Origin: Arthrobacter sp. ES3-54
GTDB taxonomy: Bacteria > Actinomycetota > Actinomycetes > Actinomycetales > Micrococcaceae
Direction of reading: 5' to 3'
Assembly (NCBI RefSeq): GCF_029504395.1
Contig: NZ_JAQFIF010000022.1
Coordinates: 1-45,537 of the forward strand
DNA: 45,537 nucleotides
Positions 15,763 to 24,635 of the stretch are shown here, piece after piece; the stretch's first letter is position 1, and each line of letters begins with the position of its first letter. The position numbers and the translations under genes are program-made. The notes below the pieces were generated by a model. The model searched no databases. It saw only the letters and a program-made list of their open reading frames with translations, and was not told the origin of the DNA.

Positions 15763-15866
15763 TACTTTGTCGGTTACATCGTGGGATTGCCCGACTAGCG
15801 CGTCCGCGGGGCCGCCGGATCGATCAGGGACAGATCACCCCAGCACGGTGAAAGCGCTGATAGCGG
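15763..15866 (+). repeat. Copy of the 3' end of the DUF6480 gene
   Basis: About 104 bases nearly identical to 24599-24705: both contain GGTTACATCGTGGGATTG, the stop codon and about 70 bases of 3' flank. In this copy the codons read YFVGYIVGLPD-stop instead of YFIGYIVGLLD-stop and the rest of the gene is absent. Confidence 0.75.
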
Positions 15867-16012
15867 ACCCCTCGACAACCTAGCTTGACGTGGTATCCGC
15901 AATCGGTGGCTGGTCCCTGCGGAGGCCGTTGCTCCTCGATGGGCGCAGCAGGCCGCGGCGCAACAGATCGTGCCGCGGACTGGTTCAGGCTAGTGAGGCT
16001 GTCCCTAGGGCC

Positions 16013-16037
16013 CTTGTCCCACAGTCTGTGGGACAAG
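16013..16037. repeat. 25-bp near-perfect palindrome
   Basis: CTTGTCCCACAG (16013-16024) and CTGTGGGACAAG (16026-16037) are perfect inverted repeats around one T. It is 285 bases before the flavoprotein gene. An operator or cruciform-prone relic are both possible. Confidence 0.5.
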
Positions 16038-16321
16038 TGGCTGCTGGAGCATCTGCTCGCCCTGGTCGCCATGGACGTGTGCCGTTTCGCGTGGAGATGT
16101 ATGAGAGTTTGAGCGGAACAGCAGCCTGTTCGATCGACCGCCCGTTCGGCGTTGGCAAGCTGTGACAACTCTGGTATGACGAAGGTCGGAGCATCTCTCG
16201 ACATTAAGCTCGGTGACCTGCTAGCCGCTGTCGACCTCGGGCCTCCGCCACAACAGAGTTAGCGGTCGTTTCTCCGGTCCCCGGGGAACGGTCGAGTCCC
16301 ATCACTGAGAATGGTTTTCCG

Positions 16322-17992
16322 ATGCCCAAAGAAATCCCTGTCGATGCGACCGCAGGTGTCGCCTTCCCGGTCCTTTCAGCCGAGCAGATCAGACGCCTCT
16401 GGAGTTACGCCGTTGTGCAGGACGTTGCCGTCGGCGACACCGTGTTCCGGGCGGGCGACGAGACCTACGATCTCATCGTCATTGAGCGGGGAGCGGTGGA
16501 TCTGATCCGGGCCGCCACCCACGATGCACCGGAGGAGATCGTGGTCAGCCATGGGCCCGGCCGTTTCATCGGTGAGTTGAGCTTGCTCACCGGTCAAGCC
16601 GTGTACCTGACGGGGCTGGTGGTGCAAGCGGGACGAATTCATAGGATTCCGCCGGCCCAGTTTCGTCGGCTGATGGCTGAGGACGCCGAGCTTTCCGATA
16701 TTCTGTTGCGCGCCTTTCTCGCTCGGAGAGAACTCCTTCGCAACAACTCAGCTGCCCGAGTCGTCGAGATCGTGGGGAGCCGTCACTCCGCAGCTTCACT
16801 GGAACTGCGGACATTCGCGGCGCGATTACGACTTACCCATCTTTATATCGAGGCCGATTCCATTGCCGGGCAGGCGCTCATGCTCGCCGTGCAGGTCGAG
16901 ACCGCGGACCTCCCTGTCGTCATCACCCCCGGCAAGGTGATGCGCCGCGCGACCGCAGAGATCATGGCCCGCGAACTCGGACTCTCGTACCGTCGAGCGG
17001 CCAACCAAAAGGTGGATCTAGCAGTGATTGGCGCAGGCCCGGCGGGACTTGCCGCTGCGGTCTACGGCGCATCGGAGGGGCTCGCAACTGTCCTGTTCGA
17101 CATGGTTGGTCCTGGCGGACAAGCTGCCGCGAGTTCGCGAATCGAGAACTATCTCGGTTTCCCCACCGGCATTAGCGGGACGGACCTGACAGGGAAAGCG
17201 ATCGTGCAGGCACTCAAGTTCGGCGCTCAGCTATCGGCACCGTGCGGGGTCACAGCACTCGACGTTGACACCGGCGTAATCCGTCTCGCGCTGACCGACG
17301 GCACCAGCCTCGAAAGCCGCGCCGTGATCATCTCCACGGGCGCCCGGTACAGGTCTCTTCCCCTGACCCACTGGGAAAAGTTCCAAGGCGCCGGAATCTA
17401 CTACGCTGCCACTGAACTCGAAGCAAAATGGTGTGCCGGTAAACCGGTCGCAGTTGTCGGCGGCGCGAACTCGGCCGGACAGGCTTCGCTCTATCTTGCG
17501 TCGCGCGGAAACGCCGTCCACCTCGTCGTCCGCGGTGCTGATCTCGCCGCCGACATGTCCCGCTATCTCGTAGACCGGCTGGCCGCAGAACCACTGGTCT
17601 CCATCCACACCGCGACTGAGGTGTCGGGCCTCCAGGGCGAAACCCATCTTGCCGCTGTTGAGATAACGGAACGGGAATCGGAGATCCGCACGCTTATCGA
17701 ATGCGCAGGCCTCTTCTGCTTTATCGGCGCAGTTCCCGCCACCGCCTGGCTGAATGGAGTCGCGCTCGATGACGAAGGTTTTATCCTTACCGACTCGGAC
17801 CTGGTTCCGGCCGAACTCGGTGGAAGCTGGTCCGCCCTAGGGCGGCGGCCGCTGCCCTTCGAAACCAGCATCCCTGGGGTGTTCGCCGCGGGCGACGTCC
17901 GCCGGGGCTCAATGAAGCGCGTCGCCGCAGCGGTCGGAGAGGGAGCGAGCGCCGTCCAATCAGTCCATGCCTCAATCGGATTCCACGTTTAG
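16322..17992 (+). CDS. Cyclic-nucleotide-binding domain / thioredoxin-reductase-like flavoprotein
   Basis: 556 residues in three parts. Residues about 18-135 are a CAP-type cyclic-nucleotide-binding domain with a phosphate-binding cassette (GRFIGELSLLTGQ, 80-92). About 145-225 is a connecting alpha/beta domain. From 231 on is a two-nucleotide-binding reductase: FAD site VIGAGPAGLAAAVYGASEG (235-253), GPGGQAAASSRIENYLGFP typical of thioredoxin reductases, NADPH site VAVVGGANSAGQASLYL, and terminal FAAGDVRRGSMKRVAAAVGEG. The redox CxxC of thioredoxin reductases (YCATCD) is replaced by YAATEL, so it cannot be a classical dithiol reductase; it may reduce another partner or be regulated by a nucleotide. 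The downstream UBP zinc-finger gene is probably co-expressed. Confidence 0.88.
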   Translation: MPKEIPVDATAGVAFPVLSAEQIRRLWSYAVVQDVAVGDTVFRAGDETYDLIVIERGAVDLIRAATHDAPEEIVVSHGPGRFIGELSLLTGQAVYLTGLVVQAGRIHRIPPAQFRRLMAEDAELSDILLRAFLARRELLRNNSAARVVEIVGSRHSAASLELRTFAARLRLTHLYIEADSIAGQALMLAVQVETADLPVVITPGKVMRRATAEIMARELGLSYRRAANQKVDLAVIGAGPAGLAAAVYGASEGLATVLFDMVGPGGQAAASSRIENYLGFPTGISGTDLTGKAIVQALKFGAQLSAPCGVTALDVDTGVIRLALTDGTSLESRAVIISTGARYRSLPLTHWEKFQGAGIYYAATELEAKWCAGKPVAVVGGANSAGQASLYLASRGNAVHLVVRGADLAADMSRYLVDRLAAEPLVSIHTATEVSGLQGETHLAAVEITERESEIRTLIECAGLFCFIGAVPATAWLNGVALDDEGFILTDSDLVPAELGGSWSALGRRPLPFETSIPGVFAAGDVRRGSMKRVAAAVGEGASAVQSVHASIGFHV

Positions 17993-18185
17993 CCCATGAA
18001 CCAAATCGAGAATCGGCGGAATTCCGCTGTCGCGAGCGACCGCTGGACAGCGCTGCGCACCAGACGAATCCCGACAGGTTGCGGCATACGCCCGGCCCGT
18101 GACCCCAGGGTATAGCTCTCCCTTGGGCCTGCCGTCCGGCGTAGAGTTGGGCGTGATCCACGCATACCCCGATGAGGAGGCGGCC

Positions 18186-18533
18186 ATGGGCGATACCCCC
18201 GGCATCGATGTTTCGGTCCCGCCCAGCGGGACCGGCTGCGTTGAATGCGAAGCCGGCGGCGGCTGGTGGCTGCACCTGCGGCGGTGTGCCCAGTGCGGCC
18301 ACATCGGCTGCTGCGATAATTCGCCGGCCCAACACGCCACCGCCCACGCCCGCTCAACGGGGCACCCGATCATCCGCAGCTTCGAACCGGGCGAGGACTG
18401 GTTCTGGGACTACCGCAGCTCTACCTATTTCGTCGGTCCGGAACTGGCGCCACCGGCCCATCATCCGGCGGACCAGACCGTCCCTGGGCCGGCCTCGCGG
18501 GTGCCCAGCGACTGGGAGGACCAGCTGCACTGA
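18186..18533 (+). CDS. UBP-type zinc-finger protein
   Basis: 115 residues. The ATG at 18186 is preceded by GATGAGGAGGCGG, a strong ribosome-binding site, so the longer frame from 18099 is not used. The zinc finger runs CVEC (18-21), WLHLRRCAQCGHIGCC (28-43), HATAHARSTGHP (50-61) and ends FEPGEDWFWDYRSSTYF. This is the ubiquitin-hydrolase zinc-finger fold (ZnF-UBP) found without ubiquitin in many actinobacteria. It follows the flavoprotein on the same strand, a pairing I recall from other actinobacteria, suggesting that the finger docks to or regulates the reductase. The proline-rich C-terminus is likely disordered. Confidence 0.9.
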   Translation: MGDTPGIDVSVPPSGTGCVECEAGGGWWLHLRRCAQCGHIGCCDNSPAQHATAHARSTGHPIIRSFEPGEDWFWDYRSSTYFVGPELAPPAHHPADQTVPGPASRVPSDWEDQLH

Positions 18534-18682
18534 CGCCGGACCGGGCCGCCGGGCGTTAGGCGCGTCAGAGCCCTTGGTGAAGGCGTCCCCGCGGTTGCCT
18601 GGGACATGGCCGCTCTGCTCGAGTTCATCACAAGCCTTGGTCCCGTTGTTCGCGACTAGGGTCACGGGCATTGACTTCGTCG

Positions 18683-19597
18683 TTACGGCGAGAAGTTGTC
18701 GGCCTCGATGATGGCCTCGATGAAGGCTTCGGGTGCCTCTTGCGGCAGGTTGTGCCCGACTCCTCCGGAGAGGGTTCGGTGCGTGTACTGTCCCGTGAAC
18801 TTCGCCGGGTAGGCGCTCGGGTCCGGGTGGGGTGCGCCATTGGCATCACCTTCGAGGGTGATCGTCGGCACCGTGATGGGCGGACTGGTCGCGAGTTGTT
18901 GTTCCAAGCCGTCGTAACGGGGTTCGCCTGGTGCCAGCCCGAGTCGCCATCGGTAGTTGTGGATCACGATGTCGACGTGGTCGGCGTTGGCGAAGGACGC
19001 CGCGCTGCGGTCGAACGTCGCATCGTCGAAGGTCCATTTGGGTGAGGCGGTGTGCCAGATCAGCTTCGCGAAGTCGTCGCGGTACTTGTCGTAGCCGGCC
19101 CTGCCCCGTTCGGTCGCGAAGTAGAACTGATACCACCACGAAAGCTCTGCCGATGGCGGCAACGGTTCCGCGTTCGCTGCCGGATTGCCGATCAGGTAGC
19201 CACTGACGGACACCAGGGCCGTGCAGCGGCGGGGCCAGAGCGCGGCGACGACGTCCGCGGACCGTGCACCCCAGTCGAATCCTGCGATGATCGCCGACTC
19301 GATGCCGAGTGCGTCCATGAGTTCGATCGTGTCGACAGCCAAGGCGGACTGCTGGCCGTTGCGCGTCGCGGTGTCGGAGAGGAAGCGGGTTGTACCGAAG
19401 CCGCGGAGGTGCGGCACGATCACGCGATAGCCGGCAGCGCCGAGCGCCGGTGCGACGTCGGCGTAGCTATGGATGTCGTAGGGCCATCCGTGCAGCAGAA
19501 CGACGGGTTGACCGTCGGCGGGTCCGATGTCCACGAATCCGACGTTCAGCACGCCGGCGTCGATCTGGTCGACTGGCCCGAACGTGGCCGCGTCCAT
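18683..19597 (-). CDS. Alpha/beta hydrolase, epoxide hydrolase/haloalkane dehalogenase type
   Basis: 304 residues, the last gene of a four-gene operon. HGWPYD (36-41) gives the oxyanion loop, GFDWGA (106-111) contains the aspartate nucleophile D108 typical of epoxide hydrolases and dehalogenases, and the catalytic histidine is in GGVGHNLPQE (H282). The cap region contains the aromatic-rich ELSWWYQFYFATERGRAGYDKYRDDF. An Asp nucleophile argues against an ordinary esterase. Its ATG follows the TAA of the upstream gene with no gap, so the two are translated together. Substrate unknown. Confidence 0.88.
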   Translation of the reverse strand: MDAATFGPVDQIDAGVLNVGFVDIGPADGQPVVLLHGWPYDIHSYADVAPALGAAGYRVIVPHLRGFGTTRFLSDTATRNGQQSALAVDTIELMDALGIESAIIAGFDWGARSADVVAALWPRRCTALVSVSGYLIGNPAANAEPLPPSAELSWWYQFYFATERGRAGYDKYRDDFAKLIWHTASPKWTFDDATFDRSAASFANADHVDIVIHNYRWRLGLAPGEPRYDGLEQQLATSPPITVPTITLEGDANGAPHPDPSAYPAKFTGQYTHRTLSGGVGHNLPQEAPEAFIEAIIEADNFSP

Positions 19598-20329
19598 TTA
19601 GCTGACCTCTGCGATTGCCGATCGGATCACGTCGGCCACGGCTTGGGGCTGGGACATCATGATGACGTGTGAGCCGTCCAGTTCGGTGATGGCGGCGCCG
19701 GCCCGCTCGGCGTGGGCTCTGGTGACGTCTGTCCCGGCGGCACGATCGGCGGTGGCCACTACCGCCCATGAGGGTAGGGTCTTCCACGCCGGTGCACCGG
19801 ACGGTTCCCCGAACGCGATGTCGGTGACCGGTCGCTGGACGGTGCCGATCAATGCGGCCTGCACGTCGGTCAGGTCTCCTGCGAATGCGTGACGGGCTTT
19901 CGCCGGGTCGATGAAGAACTCTGTTCCGGTTCCGCTGCCTGTCGGGTACTGGCGTGGCACTAACGCCGCGCCGAGGACGCTGTCCTTGGAGGCGGCGGTG
20001 ATGTCGCTCAGCTTCTCGCCTTCGTCGGGGGCGAAGGCGGCCACGAAGACGAGGCCGGCGACGTTCTGGCTCTGCGTCGCGGCGTTGCTGATGACTGCGC
20101 CGCCGTAGGAGTGGGCGACTGCGAGGACAGGCCCGGGGATCTGGGCGAACACGCTTGCGAGGTAGGCGCTGTCGAAAGAGATGCCGCGAAGCGGGACTGC
20201 GACGGCGAACACTTGGATTCCGTCGGCTTGAAGAAGCTCGATCACGCCGTTCCAGCTGGAGCTGTCGGCGAACGCGCCGTGGACGAGCACAACTGTGAGC
20301 GGTTGAGCGGGTGCTGGTTCGGATGTCAT
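19598..20329 (-). CDS. Alpha/beta hydrolase, EstC-like esterase
   Basis: 243 residues from the ATG at 20329, which has a perfect AGGAGGA in front. Oxyanion motif VLVHGAFADSSSW (15-27), nucleophile elbow AHSYGG (72-77, S74), a later aspartate in TADRAAGTD, and the histidine in DGSHVIMMS. This is the compact EstC-type esterase family, lacking a large cap. PRQYPTGSGTGTEFFIDPAKARHAFAGDL forms the small lid. Third gene of the operon; 13-nt gap from the thioredoxin-fold gene and 0-nt to the next. Confidence 0.88.
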   Translation of the reverse strand: MTSEPAPAQPLTVVLVHGAFADSSSWNGVIELLQADGIQVFAVAVPLRGISFDSAYLASVFAQIPGPVLAVAHSYGGAVISNAATQSQNVAGLVFVAAFAPDEGEKLSDITAASKDSVLGAALVPRQYPTGSGTGTEFFIDPAKARHAFAGDLTDVQAALIGTVQRPVTDIAFGEPSGAPAWKTLPSWAVVATADRAAGTDVTRAHAERAGAAITELDGSHVIMMSQPQAVADVIRSAIAEVS

Positions 20330-20342
20330 TTTTCCTCCTGGG

Positions 20343-21329
20343 CTATCCGAATGTGAATACGAAGGCTTCGACCCCGGGGTCGCGGAAGGTGATCGTGAAT
20401 TTCCGGTCACGGATCGGCCCGGGCTGACGTATCAGTTGGTACATCCGCTGATACTCGGCCGTACCGTTGCCGTGACCGTCGACGTCGACGCCGTGGGCTG
20501 GCCCCGGCGGCTCGCCGTCGAGGAGGACGGTGAAGCGTACCGGTTTGTCCGTCACTGGCGGGCCCATCACGAGGTTGAGGTCGCGGGCGAAGAACCTAAA
20601 GGAGATCGCCCCATCGGGCTGGTTGAGCCGGACACCGACGGAGCCGATCCGCCAGTCGCCTGACAGGGACCAGTGATTGCGCCGCAATACGGCCGGCGCG
20701 GAGTAGTGCTGGCGATCGTCGGGGACGACCGGTTCTGGCGAGGCGAGTCCGACTGCACGTCCGTAGCCGAGATACGTTTCCGGCGACCCCAGGCTGGACC
20801 AGTCGGCCGCCGCCTCGACGCCCTGGGGCTCAATGGTCATCAGGCCCTGTTCGATGTCGGTGCCGGCCTCGCGCAGGAGCATCTGGATGACCATCTCGGA
20901 TTGCTCGTATTCTCCTTCTCCAAAGTGGTGATGCCGGATCTGGCCCTTGGCGTCGGCGAAGTACAGGGCCGGCCAGTAGTGGTTGTCGAACGCCTGCCAG
21001 AGGGCGTAGTCGTTGTCGACCGCGACCGGGTAGCGGACGTCCATCTCATTGATGGCGCGGGCCACATTGGCGAGGTCGCCCTCGAAGTCGAACTCGGGCG
21101 TCTGCACGCCGACGACCGTCAGCCCGCGATCGGCGTAGGCGTCGGCCCATGCGCGTATCCAGGGCAGCGAGCGAATCCAGTTGATGCAGGTGTAGGTGCC
21201 GAAGCTAATGAGCACGACCTGGCCGCGTAGGTCCGCCGGCGCCAGGGGCTGTGAGTTGAGCCAAGTGGTGGCTCCGTCGAACGGGGGCAGTACCCCTTCG
21301 ACTGGCAGGTCGTTGCGGTGCCGAAACAC
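20343..21329 (-). CDS. DipZ-like thioredoxin-fold protein
   Basis: 328 residues from a GTG at 21329. Residues about 20-160 are a TlpA/thioredoxin-like domain: LRGQVVLISFGTYTCINWIRSLPWIRAW, then VGVQTPEFDFEGDLANVARAIN and YPVAVDNDYALWQAFDNHYWPALYFADAKGQIRHHHFGEGEYEQSE. The rest (180-328) matches the C-terminal beta-rich domain of DipZ proteins (ETYLGYGRAVGLASPE, NHWSLSGDWRIG, FTITFRDPGVEAFVFTFG). The usual CcdA-like membrane part of DipZ is absent, so it is a stand-alone soluble domain with no signal peptide. The motif is CINW, so the second cysteine is tryptophan and no dithiol exchange is expected. Second gene in the operon. Confidence 0.85.
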   Translation of the reverse strand: MFRHRNDLPVEGVLPPFDGATTWLNSQPLAPADLRGQVVLISFGTYTCINWIRSLPWIRAWADAYADRGLTVVGVQTPEFDFEGDLANVARAINEMDVRYPVAVDNDYALWQAFDNHYWPALYFADAKGQIRHHHFGEGEYEQSEMVIQMLLREAGTDIEQGLMTIEPQGVEAAADWSSLGSPETYLGYGRAVGLASPEPVVPDDRQHYSAPAVLRRNHWSLSGDWRIGSVGVRLNQPDGAISFRFFARDLNLVMGPPVTDKPVRFTVLLDGEPPGPAHGVDVDGHGNGTAEYQRMYQLIRQPGPIRDRKFTITFRDPGVEAFVFTFG

Positions 21330-21338
21330 TTTGGGCCC

Positions 21339-22553
21339 TCAGCGCAGGGATCTGAACGCTGCGCGAAGCTCGGATGAGAACAATTGCGGTTGTTCCCATG
21401 CGGCGAAGTGGCCGCCTCGGTCAACCCGGTTGTAGTAGATGAGGTTGTTCGGATAGGCGCGCTCGGCCCAGCTCCTTGGGGCCTGGTAGAGCTCGTCGGG
21501 GAACACGCTGATGGCGAACGGGATCGTAATGGGCTTCGCATCGAAGAACGACGCCGTGTTCTCCCAGTAAAGCCGGGCGGCCGAGACGCCGGTGTTCGTC
21601 AGCCAGTAGAGCGTGATGTTGTCGAGGATGTCGTCCCGCGTCAGGTCTCCGGCCAAGCGCCCGTCCAGGATCTCCGCAATCAATCCAGGCTGGCCGGTTC
21701 CGTCGCCGTGGTCGATCGCGAACGCCGCAAGGTCGATCGGAGAGTCCGCGAACCCGTACATCGTCTGCGGACGCGTGCCCATGATGAGGGCGTACGCGAC
21801 ATGCTTGGCGTAGAACGCGCTCAACTGGTCGTAGGCACGTTGCTCCTCGTCCGAGAGGCCGGAGGGCGCCGGCTCGCCGCGCAAGTAGCCGTCGAGGTCT
21901 GCTGGGGCCGTGCCAGGCATGTTCGAGTGGATTCCGAGCAGTTCCGGGGCCGCTTGCTGGCCCATCTGCTGCGTGACTGCTGCCCCCCAGTCGCCGCCCT
22001 GGGCCACGAACCGGTCGTAACCGAGCCGTTTCATCAACACGACCCAGGCACGGGCGATGCGGGACGGATCCCACCCGGTGTCGGTCGGTATGGCGGAAAA
22101 CCCGTGGCCGGGCAACGACGGGATCACTAGATCAAACGCATCGTCCGCACTCGCACCATATGCTGTCGGGTTCGTGAGGGGCTCGATGATCTTCAGCTGT
22201 TCGATGATCGAGCCCGGCCACCCATGCGTGATGATGAGCGGCAGCGCACCATCATGCTGAGAGCGGACGTGAATGAAGTGAATGTCCAACCCGTCGATCT
22301 CGGTGGTGAAGTTCGGCAGCGCGTTGAGGGTCGCCTCGCATGCGCGCCATTCGTAATCGGTGGCCCAGTGGCGGGCGAGCGCTTGCATAGTCGCGAGTGG
22401 CACTCCCTGCGAGTCGTCCGTCACCGTCTCACGCTCCGGCCAGCGCGTCGCGACAATCCGGCGACGCATGTCCTCCAATGCCTCCTGTGGGAAGTCACTG
22501 CGGAAGGGTCGGATCGAGCTCTGATCGGTCGGACTACCTGTCGTGGCGGTCAT
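21339..22553 (-). CDS. Epoxide hydrolase, N-terminal-domain (EHN) type
   Basis: 404 residues from the ATG at 22553 (GAGGAGACC upstream); a longer frame exists but lacks support. The EHN domain is at about 14-125 (IRPFRSDFPQEALEDMRRRI, ATRWPERETV). Oxyanion HGWPGS (110-115), aspartate nucleophile in GGDWGA (D188), SLPGHGFSAIP, cap tyrosines in NITLYWLTNTGVSAARLYWEN, and histidine in RGGHFAAWEQP. It opens epoxides by a covalent aspartyl ester, giving vicinal diols. First gene of the operon with 9 nt to the thioredoxin-fold gene. Confidence 0.92.
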   Translation of the reverse strand: MTATTGSPTDQSSIRPFRSDFPQEALEDMRRRIVATRWPERETVTDDSQGVPLATMQALARHWATDYEWRACEATLNALPNFTTEIDGLDIHFIHVRSQHDGALPLIITHGWPGSIIEQLKIIEPLTNPTAYGASADDAFDLVIPSLPGHGFSAIPTDTGWDPSRIARAWVVLMKRLGYDRFVAQGGDWGAAVTQQMGQQAAPELLGIHSNMPGTAPADLDGYLRGEPAPSGLSDEEQRAYDQLSAFYAKHVAYALIMGTRPQTMYGFADSPIDLAAFAIDHGDGTGQPGLIAEILDGRLAGDLTRDDILDNITLYWLTNTGVSAARLYWENTASFFDAKPITIPFAISVFPDELYQAPRSWAERAYPNNLIYYNRVDRGGHFAAWEQPQLFSSELRAAFRSLR

Positions 22554-23387
22554 GGTCTCCTCTTCTCTTCTCCCAGGCGCGGTTGTATTCACACGCGCCG
22601 AACTTGCTCCCTCGCCTTGGAGCGTGGCGCTCTTCTCGGGCCCCGCGGCCTGTATTCGACGAGTTGTTGCCGCCCCCGGTCTCGAACATTCCACTTGCCG
22701 TACTGGTCGTGCGTTGGATCGTCACCAGCAGCGATGTCGGCCGGGTCGACGGCTCGTTTGATCATCGGAGGTTTACCCTGCGGTATCGGATGATGTGAGG
22801 GGGGTCGAGGCGTAGACCAGTTCTCATGTGCCGTCGACCGCAGCAATCCCAGACTTCCGTGAACCATCCGGGATGCTGACGAACGTCATCGGATGACGAG
22901 ACAAGCCTCGTGGCGGCATCAGCGCATACGAGGATTACTGAATGCTACTCGCGGGGCGGCGCACGCGGAAGGCCTTCTGAATGACCACGCCGATGGCCTC
23001 CTGCTGATGCGTCACCACATCATTCGTCACGCATTCATTGGGGTATTTGTACCTAGGTCCGGTCGTTCTGCGGGTCATATAGTTGACGTCGAAGCAGGCG
23101 TCCGGACCACCAGCGCACGCTATAACGACATCATCCACGATTTCATGATGTTGAATCCTGTGCGCGAAAGCGCCGCTGCCACGGCCGCCGTTGAGCAGGC
23201 TATCCATGTCCTCCGCAAGGCATTCGGGAACATGTAGAAGACCGCATAGGCAGGGGAATCCCACGCCTTTGCGGGTCAGCGTCCAGGCGGCCCGTGCCCC
23301 AGCGGCTGGAACAGTACCCGGAACAGGGCACCCTGCCGTACAGCGGCTCCGTTCAGTGTCACAAACGAAAGTGCAACCTAGGAAGTC
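22554..23387. other. Gene-poor stretch
   Basis: Promoter side of the hydrolase operon. Frames on both strands at 22893-23264 (114 and 109 codons) oppose each other and neither resembles a known family. A start at 22765 (minus) lacks a ribosome-binding site. No remnant was identified. Confidence 0.45.
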
Positions 23388-24131
23388 ATGAAGATCGTAA
23401 TTATCGGCGGAACCGGGCTCGTCGGTTCAAAACTCGTCAGCAAGCTCGGCGAACACGGCCACGAAGCGGTTGCCGCTTCCCCCAACTCGGGGGTGAACAC
23501 GATTACCGGCCAAGGCCTCGCGGATGTACTCCAGGGAGCAGACGTTGTTGTCGACGTGTCGAATTCGCCCTCGTTCGAAGACGTGGCGGTGATGGACTTC
23601 TTTAGTACCTCCACCCGCAACCTGCTCGCGGCGGAGAAGGGAGCCGGCGTCGGCCACCACGTTGCCCTGTCAGTGGTCGGGACTGAGCGTCTGGCCGAAA
23701 GCGGCTACTTTCGAGCGAAGATCGAGCAGGAGAAGCTCATCAAAGAATCAGGCCTGCCGTACTCGATTGTTCATGCGACGCAATTTTTCGAGTTCGTCAC
23801 GAGCATCGCACAGGCTGCAACCCAGGGAAACACGGTTCGTCTGCCACCCGCACTGATCCAACCGATAGCCGCTGAGGACGTAGCCACCGCAGTCGGCCGC
23901 ACCGCTGTGGGTACTCCGCTGAACGCCACCGTCGAGATCGCCGGTCCCGAACAGTTCCGGCTCGACGATCTCATCCGCAGGGGACTCAACTTCAAGGTGG
24001 ACCCCCGCGAGGTCGTCGCCGATCCCACCGCACGCTACTTCGACCTACTGCTGGAGGAACGCGAATTGCTCCCCGGCGATGAAGCGACCATCTACAACAG
24101 CCGCTTCGAGGAGTGGTTGCAACAGCAGTAA
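23388..24131 (+). CDS. NAD(P)-binding NmrA-like / SDR-type protein
   Basis: 247 residues. N-terminal dinucleotide-binding motif VIIGGTGLVGSKLV (4-17), followed by DVVVDVSNSPSFED and HHVALSVVGTERLAESGYFRAKIEQEKLIKESGLPYSIVHATQFFEF. YFRAK supplies a tyrosine/lysine pair; in this atypical SDR group members sense or reduce with NAD(P)H. PIAAEDVATAVGRTAVG and EIAGPEQFRLDDLI are typical of the family. Usual length is 240-260, so it is complete. Likely an oxidoreductase or redox sensor; no clear operon partner. Confidence 0.9.
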   Translation: MKIVIIGGTGLVGSKLVSKLGEHGHEAVAASPNSGVNTITGQGLADVLQGADVVVDVSNSPSFEDVAVMDFFSTSTRNLLAAEKGAGVGHHVALSVVGTERLAESGYFRAKIEQEKLIKESGLPYSIVHATQFFEFVTSIAQAATQGNTVRLPPALIQPIAAEDVATAVGRTAVGTPLNATVEIAGPEQFRLDDLIRRGLNFKVDPREVVADPTARYFDLLLEERELLPGDEATIYNSRFEEWLQQQ

Positions 24132-24401
24132 TCGACAAAGCCGTATCAGCTTTCGAGGAGACGTCGAAAGCCGCCCTGCACCCTACTCCGCGATGCGAAG
24201 GGACGGCTGCGACGAGTTGCCGCGTCCGCGATCCCGGAGCTGGTCCAGTTCCATCCGTCAGGCATTGTCGAACCAGAGAATGCAACTGGCACCCTCGTCT
24301 CGGAATCAGGACGCGGGGAACGCGCATTCTCACCAACGCACTAGGTGAGCGCTTGGTGAAATGCGGATCAAAGCATCAGCACTGCAACCCAGGGAGTGAA
24401 C

Positions 24402-24635
24402 GTGTCAGGAAGTAATCCCGACCCGTATGAGGACAAGATCACCGGCCTGGAGCCGGGAGGCGGCGTGCCGCCAGGCGAGACCCCTCCTGCCGAAGCCTCG
24501 ACAGGCGGACCGCAGGGTCACGATGAAAACGGCACGAGTATGGGCACCCAGATTCTCTGGATGGCCGGGATCGCGGCAGTGGTCCTGTTGTCGCTGCTGT
24601 ACTTTATCGGTTACATCGTGGGATTGCTCGACTAG
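24402..24635 (+). CDS. DUF6480 family small membrane protein
   Basis: 77 residues from the GTG at 24402, chosen because AGGGAG lies at the right distance; a GTG six bases upstream overlaps it. The family signature is GLEPGGGVPPGETPPAEAS at about 14-32, followed by one hydrophobic helix ILWMAGIAAVVLLSLLYFIGYIVGLL (about 51-76) reaching the C-terminus. Membrane-anchored with a proline-rich head; function unknown. The end of this gene is duplicated at 15763-15866. Confidence 0.8.
   Translation: MSGSNPDPYEDKITGLEPGGGVPPGETPPAEASTGGPQGHDENGTSMGTQILWMAGIAAVVLLSLLYFIGYIVGLLD

Larger units (their letters stand above)
14941..16321. other. 1.4-kb gene graveyard
   Basis: No intact gene. Identified pieces: an 8-bp microsatellite (15343-15390), a RidA remnant (15582-15743), a copy of the DUF6480 gene end (15763-15866) and a 25-bp palindrome (16013-16037). 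An 86-codon frame from GTG 15032 (plus) has no recognisable features. The stretch looks like accumulated recombination debris. Confidence 0.6.

Noticed and set aside
22589..22765. Minus-strand ORF starting MIKRAVDPADIAAGDDPTHD
   Set aside because: No ribosome-binding site, and the C-terminus overlaps the region of the hydrolase operon leader; Arg-rich end.
22893..23264. Opposed 114- and 109-codon frames
   Set aside because: They overlap on both strands without start signals or known motifs; no choice between them is possible.
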